Shown here: positions 46,037 to 54,889 of the stretch, piece by piece
Layout of the letters: every line of letters begins with the position of its first letter
Position numbering within the stretch: the first letter of the stretch is position 1
From: Saccharofermentans sp.
Lineage (GTDB): Bacteria; Bacillota; Clostridia; Saccharofermentanales; Saccharofermentanaceae
Assembly: GCA_016288885.1 (NCBI GenBank)
Contig: JAEFAV010000007.1
Coordinates: 78,356-142,355 of the forward strand
DNA length: 64,000 bases
Reading direction: 5' to 3'
Translations under genes and position numbers: made by a program
Notes under the pieces: generated by a model
The model's input: the letters and a program-made list of their open reading frames with translations, nothing else
Database searches by the model: none
Told to the model about the DNA's origin: nothing

Positions 46037-46050
46037 ATATGTTAACATAT
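46037..46050. promoter_or_regulatory. Palindrome in the mraY-argS intergenic region
   Basis: ATATGTTAACATAT is a perfect 14-base palindrome between the divergent mraY and argS genes. It overlaps a possible argS -10 (TATGTT at 46038, 16 bases after TTGCTC). It may be an operator, but could also be chance in AT-rich DNA. Confidence 0.35.
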
Positions 46051-46075
46051 TCACTTGTAATAAGGAGACGAAGAT

Positions 46076-47821
46076 ATGGATTACAAAGATTTGATCGCTT
46101 CTAATTTGAGCAGTTGTACGGGCCTTGATAAAGAGCAGGTGGCAGGTTTCATAGAGATTCCGCCGAAGCTCGAACTGGGTGATTATGCTTTTCCCTGTTT
46201 TGTGCTCGCAAAGACACTTCACAAGGCTCCGCCGGTGATAGCAAACGAGCTTAAGGATTCTCCCGAACTCGTCAAAGGCTTTGACGGGGCGGTAACCGTA
46301 GATACAGCAGGCCCTTACATTAATTTCAGGATAGACAAGGGCGTGCTCGCGAAGACCGTGCTCTCCGAGATAATCTCAGAGGGAGACCAGTACGGCAACA
46401 GAAATATCGGAGAGGGAAAGAACGTAATAGTCGAGTTCTCTTCGCCTAATATCGCAAAGCCTTTCCATGTCGGTCATGCTTTTACGACCATCCTCGGCAA
46501 TTCGCTTTCGAACATCTATTCAAGACTCGGATATAACGTTATCAGATTCAATCATCTGGGCGACTACGGCACCCAGTTCGGCAAGCTCATCACCGCTTAC
46601 AGGCTTTGGGGTGACGAAAAGGCCATGCAGGATAATCCGATCGACGAGCTTACCAGGATCTACGTCAAGTTCCACGATGAGTGCAAGGTAAGCCCCGAAC
46701 GCGAGAAGGATCTTGAGGATACTGCAAGGGATAACTTCAGAAAGCTCGAGGAGGGTGAGGAAGAAGAGGTCGCTCTCTGGAAGCGCTTCAGAGACTTAAG
46801 CCTCGAAGTTTTCGAGAAGACATATAAGAGAATGGGCATTAAGTTCGACAACTACAACGGTGAATCTTTCTATTCATCAAGGATTCCCGCTGTTGTTGAG
46901 ATGCTCGAAGATAAAGGGCTTTTGGAAGAGAGTGAGGGCGCTAAGGTAGTAAAGCTTGAAGATGAAGGTCTCCCTCCGTGTCTTGTAGTAAAGAGCGACG
47001 GAACGACCATCTATGCTTCAAGGGATCTTGCAGCAGTCCTTTACAGGCACGAAGAGTTCAATTTCTACAAGAATATCTATGTTGTGGGTCTTCCGCAGCA
47101 GCTTCACTTCAGACAGGTCTTTGCCGTTCTTAAGAAGGCCGGTTATGACTTTGCCGATGACTGCGTACATGTCGGATTTGGCCTTCTGAAGTTTAAGGAT
47201 AACACTGCTTTCTCCACCCGTTCAGGCAACATCATCAAGCTTGACGAATTCCTTGATAAGGCTACGGAGAAGACTGCCGAGATCATCAGAAAGAACAGCG
47301 AGCTCAGGGGCGGTGACATGACAGACGAGCAGATCGCGGAAGTATCCGAGACAGTCGGTCTCGGAGCCGTCACATACACGTATCTCAAGGCCGGCAGGGA
47401 GAAGGACATCTTTTTTGACTGGGACGACATGCTCGATTTTGAAGGCGATACCGCGCCTTACCTTATCTACACTTATGCGAGGATCAAGTCGATCTTAAGA
47501 AAGGCTGCAGACCAGGGCTTTTCCGGAGATATCGGGGCAGCAGATAAGCTTGTTGCCGAAGATGAATATGCGGTAATAAGAAGCCTTGCTGATTTCAAGG
47601 ATGCCGTCGTTAAGGCTGCCGAGAGCTATGAGCCTTTCATGATCTCGCGCCAGATCGCTCTTATCGCAAGGAATTTCAACCGTTTCTACAATAACTCGAG
47701 GATACTTAATGCCGACAGTGAAGATTTAAGGGACGCCAGATTAACGCTTTGCGAGGCTGTTTCTGACTGCCTTAAGTCAGGACTTGATATGCTCGGCATC
47801 GGCGTAGTCGAGAAGATGTGA
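46076..47821 (+). CDS. argS: Arginyl-tRNA synthetase
   Basis: This 581-residue class I enzyme charges tRNA-Arg. The N-terminal additional domain 1 is followed by the HIGH-type motif NIAKPFHVGH (H at residue 131). The Rossmann fold holds YASRDLAAVLYR and the tRNA-binding anticodon domain ends the protein (ARNFNRFYNNSRIL). The KMSKS loop is replaced by AFSTRSGNIIKLDE, normal for this class. Length is standard. TAAGGAGACGAAGAT gives a good ribosome site. The M3 peptidase gene follows after 19 bases. Confidence 0.97.
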   Translation: MDYKDLIASNLSSCTGLDKEQVAGFIEIPPKLELGDYAFPCFVLAKTLHKAPPVIANELKDSPELVKGFDGAVTVDTAGPYINFRIDKGVLAKTVLSEIISEGDQYGNRNIGEGKNVIVEFSSPNIAKPFHVGHAFTTILGNSLSNIYSRLGYNVIRFNHLGDYGTQFGKLITAYRLWGDEKAMQDNPIDELTRIYVKFHDECKVSPEREKDLEDTARDNFRKLEEGEEEEVALWKRFRDLSLEVFEKTYKRMGIKFDNYNGESFYSSRIPAVVEMLEDKGLLEESEGAKVVKLEDEGLPPCLVVKSDGTTIYASRDLAAVLYRHEEFNFYKNIYVVGLPQQLHFRQVFAVLKKAGYDFADDCVHVGFGLLKFKDNTAFSTRSGNIIKLDEFLDKATEKTAEIIRKNSELRGGDMTDEQIAEVSETVGLGAVTYTYLKAGREKDIFFDWDDMLDFEGDTAPYLIYTYARIKSILRKAADQGFSGDIGAADKLVAEDEYAVIRSLADFKDAVVKAAESYEPFMISRQIALIARNFNRFYNNSRILNADSEDLRDARLTLCEAVSDCLKSGLDMLGIGVVEKM

Positions 47822-47840
47822 GTTTGGAAAGGCAAAGGCT

Positions 47841-49553
47841 ATGGATAATACGGCGAACAGCTCAGTACCGGATTTCAAGGATCTGAACTACACAAGACCG
47901 GATCTTGACAGGTTTACCGAGATAATCAAGAACGTAAGGCTAAGACTCATGACCGCCAAGACGATCGAGGCGGCAGACGAAGCCTTGGGCGAATATGAGA
48001 TCGCCATCAGTTCTTTTGATACGCAGTATGCTCTCTGCCAGATACTCCATGACCTTGATACGTCCAATGAGTTCTATAACGAAGAAATAGAGTTTTTCGA
48101 TGAGGCCGGCGCCAGGGTCCAGGAGCTTTCTTCGGCAGTTCTTTCAGGCCTTCTGACATCGCCCTGTGCCGAAAGTCTTAAGGAAAAATACGGTCCCATG
48201 ATCTTCCGTAAGGCGAAGAACCAGAAAGAGATCATTTCGAGCGAGATAATAGATGATCTGACTGAGGAATCCAGGCTCGAAAACGAGTATTCGCAGAAGC
48301 AGTCCGAAGCCGAGATCCCGCTTGGAAAGAAGACTCTGAACTTAAGCCTCATCCAGCCTTATCTCCAGTCGACTGACAGGAATGTCAGAAGAGACAGTCA
48401 TATCGCACTGGACCGCTATTACATGTCCCGCAAGGAAACATACGACAGGATCTATGACGACCTGGTCAAGGTAAGGACCACGGCTGCGCAGAAGCTCGGA
48501 TACAACAACTTTACCGAGCTCGGATATAAGCGCATGGAGCGCTACGATTATACGAGGGAAGACGTTGCCGCATTCAGGGACAACATCAAGAAATACATCG
48601 TTCCGCTTACAACTCAGATAAGAAAACTCCAGCAGAACAGACTTAAAGTGGACCAGCTGATGTTCCACGATCTTCCGTGCCTTTTTGCCGAAGGCAATCC
48701 TACGCCGGTAGTAAGCAAAGAGACGTATGAGGAAGCTGCAGGAAAGTTCTTCAGGACCATGTTCGGCGCGACGCCGAGCTTCTTCGATGTCCTGTCCGAT
48801 CACGGATATACTGACCTGTTGTCACGCCCCGTAAAGTCCACGGGCGGCTACTGCATGTATCTCGAGGATTACTGCATTCCGTTTATCTTCATGAACGGCA
48901 ACGGCACATTTGACGATGTCGCTACGGTAGTACACGAGGGAGGCCATGCTTATGCAGCATTGCAGGGCGCAGAATCCTCGCCATTTGTAGAATGTCTTTC
49001 TCCTACTCTCGAGACATGCGAGATACATTCAACTTCAATGGAATACATGTCATATCCTTTCATGGATATCTTCTACGGCAAGCAGGCTGAACAGTACTGC
49101 GAACTTCACATGACTGACGGATTGTTGTTCCTTCCTTACGGATGCATGGTTGATGAGTTCCAGCATATCATTTACGACAATCCCCGCATGACGCCTGATG
49201 AGCGTCATGAGATATGGAAGATGCTCGAACAGACATATCAGCCTTACATTAACTATGATGAGAATGATACGCCTTTCCATGCCATGGGCGGTGCCTGGAT
49301 GAAGAAGGACCACATCTTTACGACGCCGTTCTATTACATTGACTATTGCCTTTCACAGATATGCGCGCTCGAGCTGTGGGATGAATCAAGGGCTGATCTC
49401 AAGGAAGCCCTCGAAAAGTACAACACGCTCTGCCAGCTCGGAGGAAGCGATACTTTCCTTAATCTCATCAAGCATTCCGGACTGGAATCTCCTTTTGATG
49501 TTAACGTGATAAAGAGACTGGCATTCAAGTGCGCAGACTTCCTTAATCTTTGA
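47841..49553 (+). CDS. M3-family oligoendopeptidase (PepF-like)
   Basis: This 570-residue zinc metallopeptidase has no signal peptide and is expected to degrade peptides in the cytoplasm. The zinc-binding motif is VVHEGGHAYAA (His365), followed by a downstream glutamate in the ETCEIHSTSMEYM segment. The remaining helical fold and length fit the M3 oligoendopeptidase group. The substrate range is unknown. It begins 19 bases after argS with GGAAAGG as ribosome site, and the next gene starts seven bases after its stop. Confidence 0.92.
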   Translation: MDNTANSSVPDFKDLNYTRPDLDRFTEIIKNVRLRLMTAKTIEAADEALGEYEIAISSFDTQYALCQILHDLDTSNEFYNEEIEFFDEAGARVQELSSAVLSGLLTSPCAESLKEKYGPMIFRKAKNQKEIISSEIIDDLTEESRLENEYSQKQSEAEIPLGKKTLNLSLIQPYLQSTDRNVRRDSHIALDRYYMSRKETYDRIYDDLVKVRTTAAQKLGYNNFTELGYKRMERYDYTREDVAAFRDNIKKYIVPLTTQIRKLQQNRLKVDQLMFHDLPCLFAEGNPTPVVSKETYEEAAGKFFRTMFGATPSFFDVLSDHGYTDLLSRPVKSTGGYCMYLEDYCIPFIFMNGNGTFDDVATVVHEGGHAYAALQGAESSPFVECLSPTLETCEIHSTSMEYMSYPFMDIFYGKQAEQYCELHMTDGLLFLPYGCMVDEFQHIIYDNPRMTPDERHEIWKMLEQTYQPYINYDENDTPFHAMGGAWMKKDHIFTTPFYYIDYCLSQICALELWDESRADLKEALEKYNTLCQLGGSDTFLNLIKHSGLESPFDVNVIKRLAFKCADFLNL

Positions 49554-49560
49554 GGTCGAC

Positions 49561-50991
49561 ATGAATCTTCCCGGAGATTTTATCAATGAGATGAATGATT
49601 TCTTCTCGCGTCAGACTGACGTGCCTTCAGAAGGGTTCTACGAAAGTTTTGATAAAGAGCCTCTTAAAGGCATCAGGTTTTCGCGCTCGAAGATAAAAAA
49701 CGAGGATGAAGAACACCGCCTTCTGGAGGATCTGGGCGAAGATCCCGTCCGCGTCCCGTGGTGTTCCGGCGGCTACTATACGAAGAACGAATCCAGCGGA
49801 AAAGAAGCGCTCTATCACGCAGGGGTCTACTATCCGCAGGAACCTTCTGCCATGCTGCCTGCGCAGATCATGGCCGCCAGACCGGGCGAGATAGTCTTAG
49901 ATCTGTGTGCCGCTCCGGGAGGCAAGGCCTGCAGGCTGGGCGAAGACATGCACGGTGAAGGAATCCTTGTTGCCAACGAGATAAGTTTCGAGCGATCGAA
50001 AGCATTGCTCCGTAATATCGAACGTTCAGGCATAAGCGGTCTCGTTATACTTAATGAGACACCGGAAAACATCGCGGATAAACTGCTACTGTTCTTTGAT
50101 AAGATCCTGATAGATGCGCCATGCTCAGGTGAAGGAATGTTCAGAAGGGACAGCGGTGCTGTAAAGAGTTATATGAATTATGGCCCTAAGGTCTGTGTCC
50201 CTCTTCAGGAATCCATCCTCGAAGCAGCTCATAAGTGCCTGAAAGACGGCGGTTCAATAGTTTATTCCACCTGTACTTTCTGTATCGGTGAAGATGAAGG
50301 ACAGATCGCATCTTTCATATCGCGTCACCCCGAATATCATGTTAAGGCACATCCTGAGATCTCAGGCGTGACACATGCCGGAGAAGGTTCCGTTCTGCCC
50401 GGTTCGATGAGGATCTGGCCGCATCTGTCAGACGGCGACGGCCATTTCTGCGTTCACCTGATCAAGGGTGAGGAAAAAGAACTCAGATCGGCTGAAGATA
50501 TGATTTTCAGGGATGAAGACAGGCGAAGGGATAAGAACACGGAAGCGGCTTTAAGCGTATTAGGTGAAGTCTTATCTGACAAGGGAAGGGAAGGACTCCT
50601 TAAGGGAAGATTCGTATCACACGGAACGGGTCTTTTTAAGATGACTTTTGACGAGAAGATCTTCAGAGGGCTCAAGGTCGTAAAGACCGGTCTATATGTA
50701 GGTGACATCAAGCCTTTGAAGTCTGGAAAGACCGTTTTCGAGCCGTCAAACAGCATTGCTCTGGCGCTTGACAGGGAAGCTGTAAAGGATGATTCTTATC
50801 TGGCGCTTTCAAGAGGCGACGAAAGATTACTGAAGTATCTGAGGGGCGAGACCATTTCGATCACTTCAGATGACGGACTAAAATCTTCAGGCATGATCCT
50901 GACCGGAATCGGCGACTACCCGCTTGGCTTCGCCAAGATAAACGGTAATACCGCTAAAAATATGTATCCGAAAGCATGGAGGCTCATATGA
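49561..50991 (+). CDS. RsmF-type 16S rRNA m5C methyltransferase
   Basis: This 476-residue SAM-dependent enzyme is of the NOL1/NOP2/Sun class. The SAM loop is LDLCAAPGGKACRLGED (about 112-128), and the two catalytic cysteines are in DAPCSGEGMF and STCTFCIGEDE. The long C-terminal region (from about residue 290) with LYVGDIKPLKSGKTVFEPS and KINGNTAKNMYPK resembles the RsmF-B and PUA-like domains. RsmF/YebU modifies C1407 in E. coli; the exact site here is inferred. The stop overlaps the rdgB start. Confidence 0.9.
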   Translation: MNLPGDFINEMNDFFSRQTDVPSEGFYESFDKEPLKGIRFSRSKIKNEDEEHRLLEDLGEDPVRVPWCSGGYYTKNESSGKEALYHAGVYYPQEPSAMLPAQIMAARPGEIVLDLCAAPGGKACRLGEDMHGEGILVANEISFERSKALLRNIERSGISGLVILNETPENIADKLLLFFDKILIDAPCSGEGMFRRDSGAVKSYMNYGPKVCVPLQESILEAAHKCLKDGGSIVYSTCTFCIGEDEGQIASFISRHPEYHVKAHPEISGVTHAGEGSVLPGSMRIWPHLSDGDGHFCVHLIKGEEKELRSAEDMIFRDEDRRRDKNTEAALSVLGEVLSDKGREGLLKGRFVSHGTGLFKMTFDEKIFRGLKVVKTGLYVGDIKPLKSGKTVFEPSNSIALALDREAVKDDSYLALSRGDERLLKYLRGETISITSDDGLKSSGMILTGIGDYPLGFAKINGNTAKNMYPKAWRLI

Positions 50992-51596
50992 CAGAAGAAT
51001 TCAAGCTCATTCTCGCAACGTCCAACAAGGATAAGGTAAGAGAAATAGGTGAGATATTGAAGGACACGCCTTTTAAGGCAGTGTCGATGCATGACGAGGG
51101 CCTGGATCCCGACATCGTAGAGGACGGCACGTCTTTTGAAGAGAATGCTTTGATAAAGGCACGGGCAGTACACGGGCTCGCAGAAGGCGCATACGTAATG
51201 GCTGATGATTCGGGGCTCTGCATAGATGCTCTGGACGGCGTTCCGGGAATATATTCCGCCAGGTTCTGCGGTGAAGATTCCACATATCCCGAGAAGTTCG
51301 CGAAGATCTTCGAGATGCTTAAGGATGTCCCTGAAGAAAAGCGCACTGCAAAGTTCGTCTGCAGCATTGCAGTCGTAAGGCCTGACGGCAGTGAATTTAC
51401 CGTTAGGGGAGAGGTTTGCGGAGTTCTTCATGAGAAACCCATGGGTGACGGCGGATTCGGATACGATCCTATCTTCTACGTTCCCGAATTCGGCATGACC
51501 ACTGCGCAGATGACAAAGGAACAGAAGAATTCGATCAGTCACCGCGGGAAAGCATTGAGAGCAATGGCTGAGAGGCTTAAAGAAGAGATTAATTAA
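50988..51596 (+). CDS. rdgB: RdgB/HAM1-family non-canonical purine NTP pyrophosphatase
   Basis: This 202-residue enzyme hydrolyses ITP, dITP and XTP to keep deaminated purines out of nucleic acids. Family motifs are LATSNKDKVREI at the start, DIVEDGTSFEENALIKARA, ADDSGLCIDALDGVPGIYSARF, and GGFGYDPIFYVP near the end. I start at ATG 50988, which follows GGAGG and overlaps the rsmF-like stop; the ORF-track start (50976) lies inside that gene. The end of the operon is not marked by a clear terminator. Confidence 0.95.
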   Translation: MTEEFKLILATSNKDKVREIGEILKDTPFKAVSMHDEGLDPDIVEDGTSFEENALIKARAVHGLAEGAYVMADDSGLCIDALDGVPGIYSARFCGEDSTYPEKFAKIFEMLKDVPEEKRTAKFVCSIAVVRPDGSEFTVRGEVCGVLHEKPMGDGGFGYDPIFYVPEFGMTTAQMTKEQKNSISHRGKALRAMAERLKEEIN

Positions 51597-51647
51597 ACTA
51601 TGATGAGTTTTCCCATTGTTTCAGTGGCACAATTTCGCGCAAAAAAA

Positions 51648-51746
51648 CACGCTGGTTTTCACGCACTGCGCGATTTTTGACGTGAAATTTACTTTATGTG
51701 AAGGAAAATCACGCTAAATTTCACGTCGCGCGTGAAAAACAGCGTG
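51648..51746. repeat. Large imperfect inverted repeat with TTTCACG/CGTGAAA words
   Basis: Left arm CACGCTGGTTTTCACGC...GACGTGAAATTTA (51648-51691) and right arm TAAATTTCACGTC...GCGTGAAAAACAGCGTG (51715-51746) are complementary over about 30 positions, with an extra 12-base insert in the left arm. TTTCACG or CGTGAAA occurs at least five times. It lies in the rdgB-ACT gap. It may be a folded RNA, an operator array or a small mobile palindrome. No T run follows it, so it is not a typical terminator. Confidence 0.75.
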
Positions 51747-51836
51747 AAATTTCAGGCTGATATCATAAGAATCAACCTGAACTTTGAATGATATACAACA
51801 CTTCGAATAAATCAGCATAAGTATTTCTTATTTACA

Positions 51837-51865
51837 TTGAAAACCCCTTTTAATCGTGATAATAT
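51837..51865 (+). promoter_or_regulatory. Probable promoter of the ACT-hom operon
   Basis: TTGAAA (51837-51842) and TAATAT (51860-51865) are separated by 17 bases. The transcript would start close to the leader hairpin at 51886. Confidence 0.55.
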
Positions 51866-51885
51866 TTTCAGGCGCGTACAAATGT

Positions 51886-51909
51886 CCGCCACAGGAAGTA
51901 TAGTGGCGG
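51886..51909 (+). promoter_or_regulatory. Leader hairpin before the ACT protein gene
   Basis: CCGCCAC and GTGGCGG form a perfect seven-base-pair stem with a ten-base loop. It lies about 30 bases before the start codon. No T tail follows, so control of translation or stability is more likely than termination. Confidence 0.5.
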
Positions 51910-51939
51910 CGCGAAAATTCACAGAAAGGCCTTAAACTT

Positions 51940-52386
51940 ATGCATCAGGATAACCCCGAATATTTCCTCGTTGATAAAAGAGTTTTGCCTGAAGTCTTCA
52001 TTAAGGTGATGGAGGTTAAGCAGCGGCTTAACACCGGAGAATCCACTTCGGTAAATGAAGCCGTAAGGAAGACCGGCCTTTCGAGAAGCGCTTATTACAA
52101 GTACAAGGATTCTGTGCTGCCGTTCTATGAGGCGGCAAGCGGCAAGAAGGTAACCTTGCTGCTCTCTGTCGAGAATTTCCAGGGAATCCTGTCTGAGATC
52201 ATCAGGACGATAGCAGAATCACGCGCAAATATTCTGACCATCAATCAGAATATTCCGATCAACGGCCTTGCTGACATTTCGATCTCAATAGAGACCGTGT
52301 CAATGTACGGTACAGTTGACGATATAATCAATGATATCTCCAAGCTCGCGGGCGTGCGCAAATGCATGATCCTGAGCAGGGAATAA
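51940..52386 (+). CDS. ACT-domain protein (PheB/UPF0735 type)
   Basis: This 148-residue protein has an N-terminal helical part that looks like a small helix-turn-helix (VNEAVRKTGLSRSAYYKYKDSVLPFYE, about 39-65) and a C-terminal ACT domain (VTLLLSVENFQGILSEIIRTIAESRANILTINQNI). ACT domains sense amino acids. Proteins of this type are frequently encoded beside homoserine dehydrogenase. Because the following Hom seems to lack a full ACT domain, this protein may regulate it or the operon. AGAAAGG is its ribosome site. Confidence 0.85.
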   Translation: MHQDNPEYFLVDKRVLPEVFIKVMEVKQRLNTGESTSVNEAVRKTGLSRSAYYKYKDSVLPFYEAASGKKVTLLLSVENFQGILSEIIRTIAESRANILTINQNIPINGLADISISIETVSMYGTVDDIINDISKLAGVRKCMILSRE

Positions 52387-52408
52387 TGAAAGGTAAGGAA
52401 AAGCAGAA

Positions 52409-53596
52409 ATGGCAATCAATGTTGCAATAATGGGTTTCGGCACTGTAGGTTCAGGCGTAGCCGAAACGTTGGATATAAACAAGGATCTTATCACCAAGCG
52501 TGTCGGTGAAGAGATCAATTTAAAGTACATACTCGATATCAGGGATTTCCCTGAGAGCAGATTTGCAGGACTGGTAACTCACAACGCTGATGAGGTTTTC
52601 GACAGCGACATACTAATTGCTGTCGAGACGATAGGCGGAGCTAGGATCGCTTACGAATACACGAAGCGTGCCCTGTCCCTGGGTATCAGCGTCGTAACTT
52701 CAAATAAAGAGCTCGTATCCACGAAGGGTCCAGAACTCCTGAAGATCGCGGCCGAGAACAATTGCTGCTATCTTTTCGAGGCTGCAGTAGGCGGCGGCAT
52801 CCCGATCATTAGACCGCTTTATAAATGCCTTGCAGCCAACAAGATCACAAGGATCGCAGGCATCGTCAATGGTACGACGAACTATATCCTCTCTCAGATG
52901 AAGGATGAGGGGATCGACTTTGATACTGCCCTCAAGCAGGCCAAGGATAACGGTTTTGCAGAAGCTGATCCTTCTGCAGACATCAACGGTATCGATGCGC
53001 AGAGAAAGATCTCTATCCTTTCGACGATCGCAAATGACGGCGATTACATCTCTCCTGACCAGATCTCAGCCGAAGGTATTTCGGCAATTACGACTGACGA
53101 TATGGAATTTGCGGCTTCCATCGGCTGTGATGTTAAGCTCATTGCACTCTATGAATCAGGCGAAGATCTGCCGGTGGTTTATGTCGCGCCTTACCTGGTA
53201 GATAAGAGCAATCTGCTGTATAACGTCGGCGGCGTGTTCAATGCGGTCATGGTCGACGGCAACAGTTTAGGACAGGCAATGTTCTACGGTCAGGGAGCCG
53301 GTACTCTTCCCACGGCATCCGCCGTATGCGGTGATGTCATTGAGGCAGCTCTCGGCAATCCCGCTGAAGCAAGGGCATGGACTGAAAAGAGCGTTAATAT
53401 CACGCCTTACGATGAGATCGCAGCTGATATCGTCATAAGAGCCGATGTTCCCGCTAAGGTCATTGATGCTGCTGAAGGATATGCATGCGAAGTGTTGTCT
53501 GATGAAGCAATCCTCGTAAAGTCCATAAAGCATAAGGACATCGATTCACTGGTCAGCAAGGCTGAAGCCAAGTCCTGGATGCACTATCTCAAATAA
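52409..53596 (+). CDS. hom: Homoserine dehydrogenase
   Basis: This 395-residue enzyme reduces aspartate semialdehyde to homoserine, toward threonine and methionine. The nucleotide-binding motif is GFGTVGSGVAE (residues 9-19). The substrate domain contains GTTNYILSQM and FAEADPSADINGIDAQRK. Gram-positive Hom proteins often run to about 430 residues with a complete C-terminal ACT domain; this one is about 40 residues shorter, with only a reduced C-terminal part (about residues 335-395). The stand-alone ACT protein encoded upstream may supply the missing control. Spacing to the upstream gene is 22 bases with GGTAAGGA. Confidence 0.94.
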   Translation: MAINVAIMGFGTVGSGVAETLDINKDLITKRVGEEINLKYILDIRDFPESRFAGLVTHNADEVFDSDILIAVETIGGARIAYEYTKRALSLGISVVTSNKELVSTKGPELLKIAAENNCCYLFEAAVGGGIPIIRPLYKCLAANKITRIAGIVNGTTNYILSQMKDEGIDFDTALKQAKDNGFAEADPSADINGIDAQRKISILSTIANDGDYISPDQISAEGISAITTDDMEFAASIGCDVKLIALYESGEDLPVVYVAPYLVDKSNLLYNVGGVFNAVMVDGNSLGQAMFYGQGAGTLPTASAVCGDVIEAALGNPAEARAWTEKSVNITPYDEIAADIVIRADVPAKVIDAAEGYACEVLSDEAILVKSIKHKDIDSLVSKAEAKSWMHYLK

Positions 53597-53632
53597 GCAA
53601 AAACGAAATAATAACTTCGGAGGAATAGTTAA

Positions 53633-54886
53633 ATGAAGGTACTCGTAGTAGGCGGCGGCGGAAGAGAGCATGTTATCTGCTGGAAACTCAAGCAGGATCC
53701 CAGGGTAACGGATCTTTACTGCGCTCCCGGTAACGGCGGTATCGCTTCCATCGCTACATGTGTCAATATTAAGGCCACGGATATAGAAGGCATGGTCGAG
53801 TATGCGAAGAAAGAACAGTTTGATCTCGTCTTCGTTGCTCCCGACGATCCGCTCGCAATGGGCATGGTAGATAAGATGGAAGAAGCGGGCCTCAGGAGCT
53901 TCGGTCCCAAGGCTAATGCTGCGATCATCGAAGGCTCAAAGGCTTTTTCCAAGCAGCTCATGAAGAAATATTCGATCCCAACTGCAAAGTATGAGATCTT
54001 CGAAGATGAAAAGGCTGCTCTCGATTATCTTGAGACACAGCCTATGCCTATTGTTATCAAGTGCGACGGTCTTGCATTAGGAAAGGGTGTAATCATTGCC
54101 CAGAACCTCGATGAGGCTAAGCAGGCTGTAAAGGACATGATGGAAGATAAGAAGTTCGGCAGTGCCGGATCTACGATCGTCATCGAAGAATGCATGACAG
54201 GTCCCGAGCTCACAGTCCTTGCTTTTTCTGACGGCAACACCTGTGTCCCGATGGTATCTTCAAGAGACCACAAAAGAGCATATGACCACGATGAAGGTCT
54301 AAACACAGGCGGTATGGGCGCTGTTACACCCGGAGCCGACATGACGGATGAGCTTAAGGCACGCATTCAGAACGAGATAATCACGCCTACAGTCGAAGCG
54401 CTCAAGAAAGAGGGAAGACCGTTTAAGGGTGTCATATATTTCGGACTAATGCTTACACCTGAAGGCCCGAAGGTGGTAGAGTATAACGCTCGTTTCGGAG
54501 ATCCTGAGGCTCAGGCTGTACTGCCCCTCCTCGAAAACAGTCTCCTCGATATAGTCGATGCTGTCATCGACGGCAAGCTCGACCAGGTCGACTTCAAGTG
54601 GAAGAATAAGTGTTCCTGCGTTGTTGTAATGGCTTCCGGCGGATATCCGCAGAGCTATGAAAAGGGCTATGAGATTACAGGTATTGATACCTGCGGCAAA
54701 CTCGTGTTCCAGGCAGGCACCGCGCTTAAGGACGGTAAGCTTGTTACGAGCGGCGGACGCGTTCTCTGCGTATACGATGAGGCAGATACACTTGACGAGG
54801 CTATCGACGGCGCATACGAAGGCGTCGCGAAGATCTCCTTCAAGGACATGCATTTCCGTCACGATATCGGAAGGACACTCGGATAA
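53633..54886 (+). CDS. purD: Phosphoribosylamine-glycine ligase
   Basis: This 417-residue ATP-grasp enzyme performs the second step of purine synthesis, joining glycine to phosphoribosylamine. MKVLVVGGGGREHVICWKL, APGNGGI, KCDGLALGKGVIIA and the metal-binding EYNARFGDPEAQAVLPLL are diagnostic. No other pur gene is in the window. GGAGGA precedes the ATG. The next gene starts three bases after the stop. Confidence 0.97.
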   Translation: MKVLVVGGGGREHVICWKLKQDPRVTDLYCAPGNGGIASIATCVNIKATDIEGMVEYAKKEQFDLVFVAPDDPLAMGMVDKMEEAGLRSFGPKANAAIIEGSKAFSKQLMKKYSIPTAKYEIFEDEKAALDYLETQPMPIVIKCDGLALGKGVIIAQNLDEAKQAVKDMMEDKKFGSAGSTIVIEECMTGPELTVLAFSDGNTCVPMVSSRDHKRAYDHDEGLNTGGMGAVTPGADMTDELKARIQNEIITPTVEALKKEGRPFKGVIYFGLMLTPEGPKVVEYNARFGDPEAQAVLPLLENSLLDIVDAVIDGKLDQVDFKWKNKCSCVVVMASGGYPQSYEKGYEITGIDTCGKLVFQAGTALKDGKLVTSGGRVLCVYDEADTLDEAIDGAYEGVAKISFKDMHFRHDIGRTLG

Positions 54887-54889
54887 TAA

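Noticed and set aside
46000-46075. T-box leader before argS
   Set aside because: The intergenic region is too short and lacks the T-box sequence and terminator.
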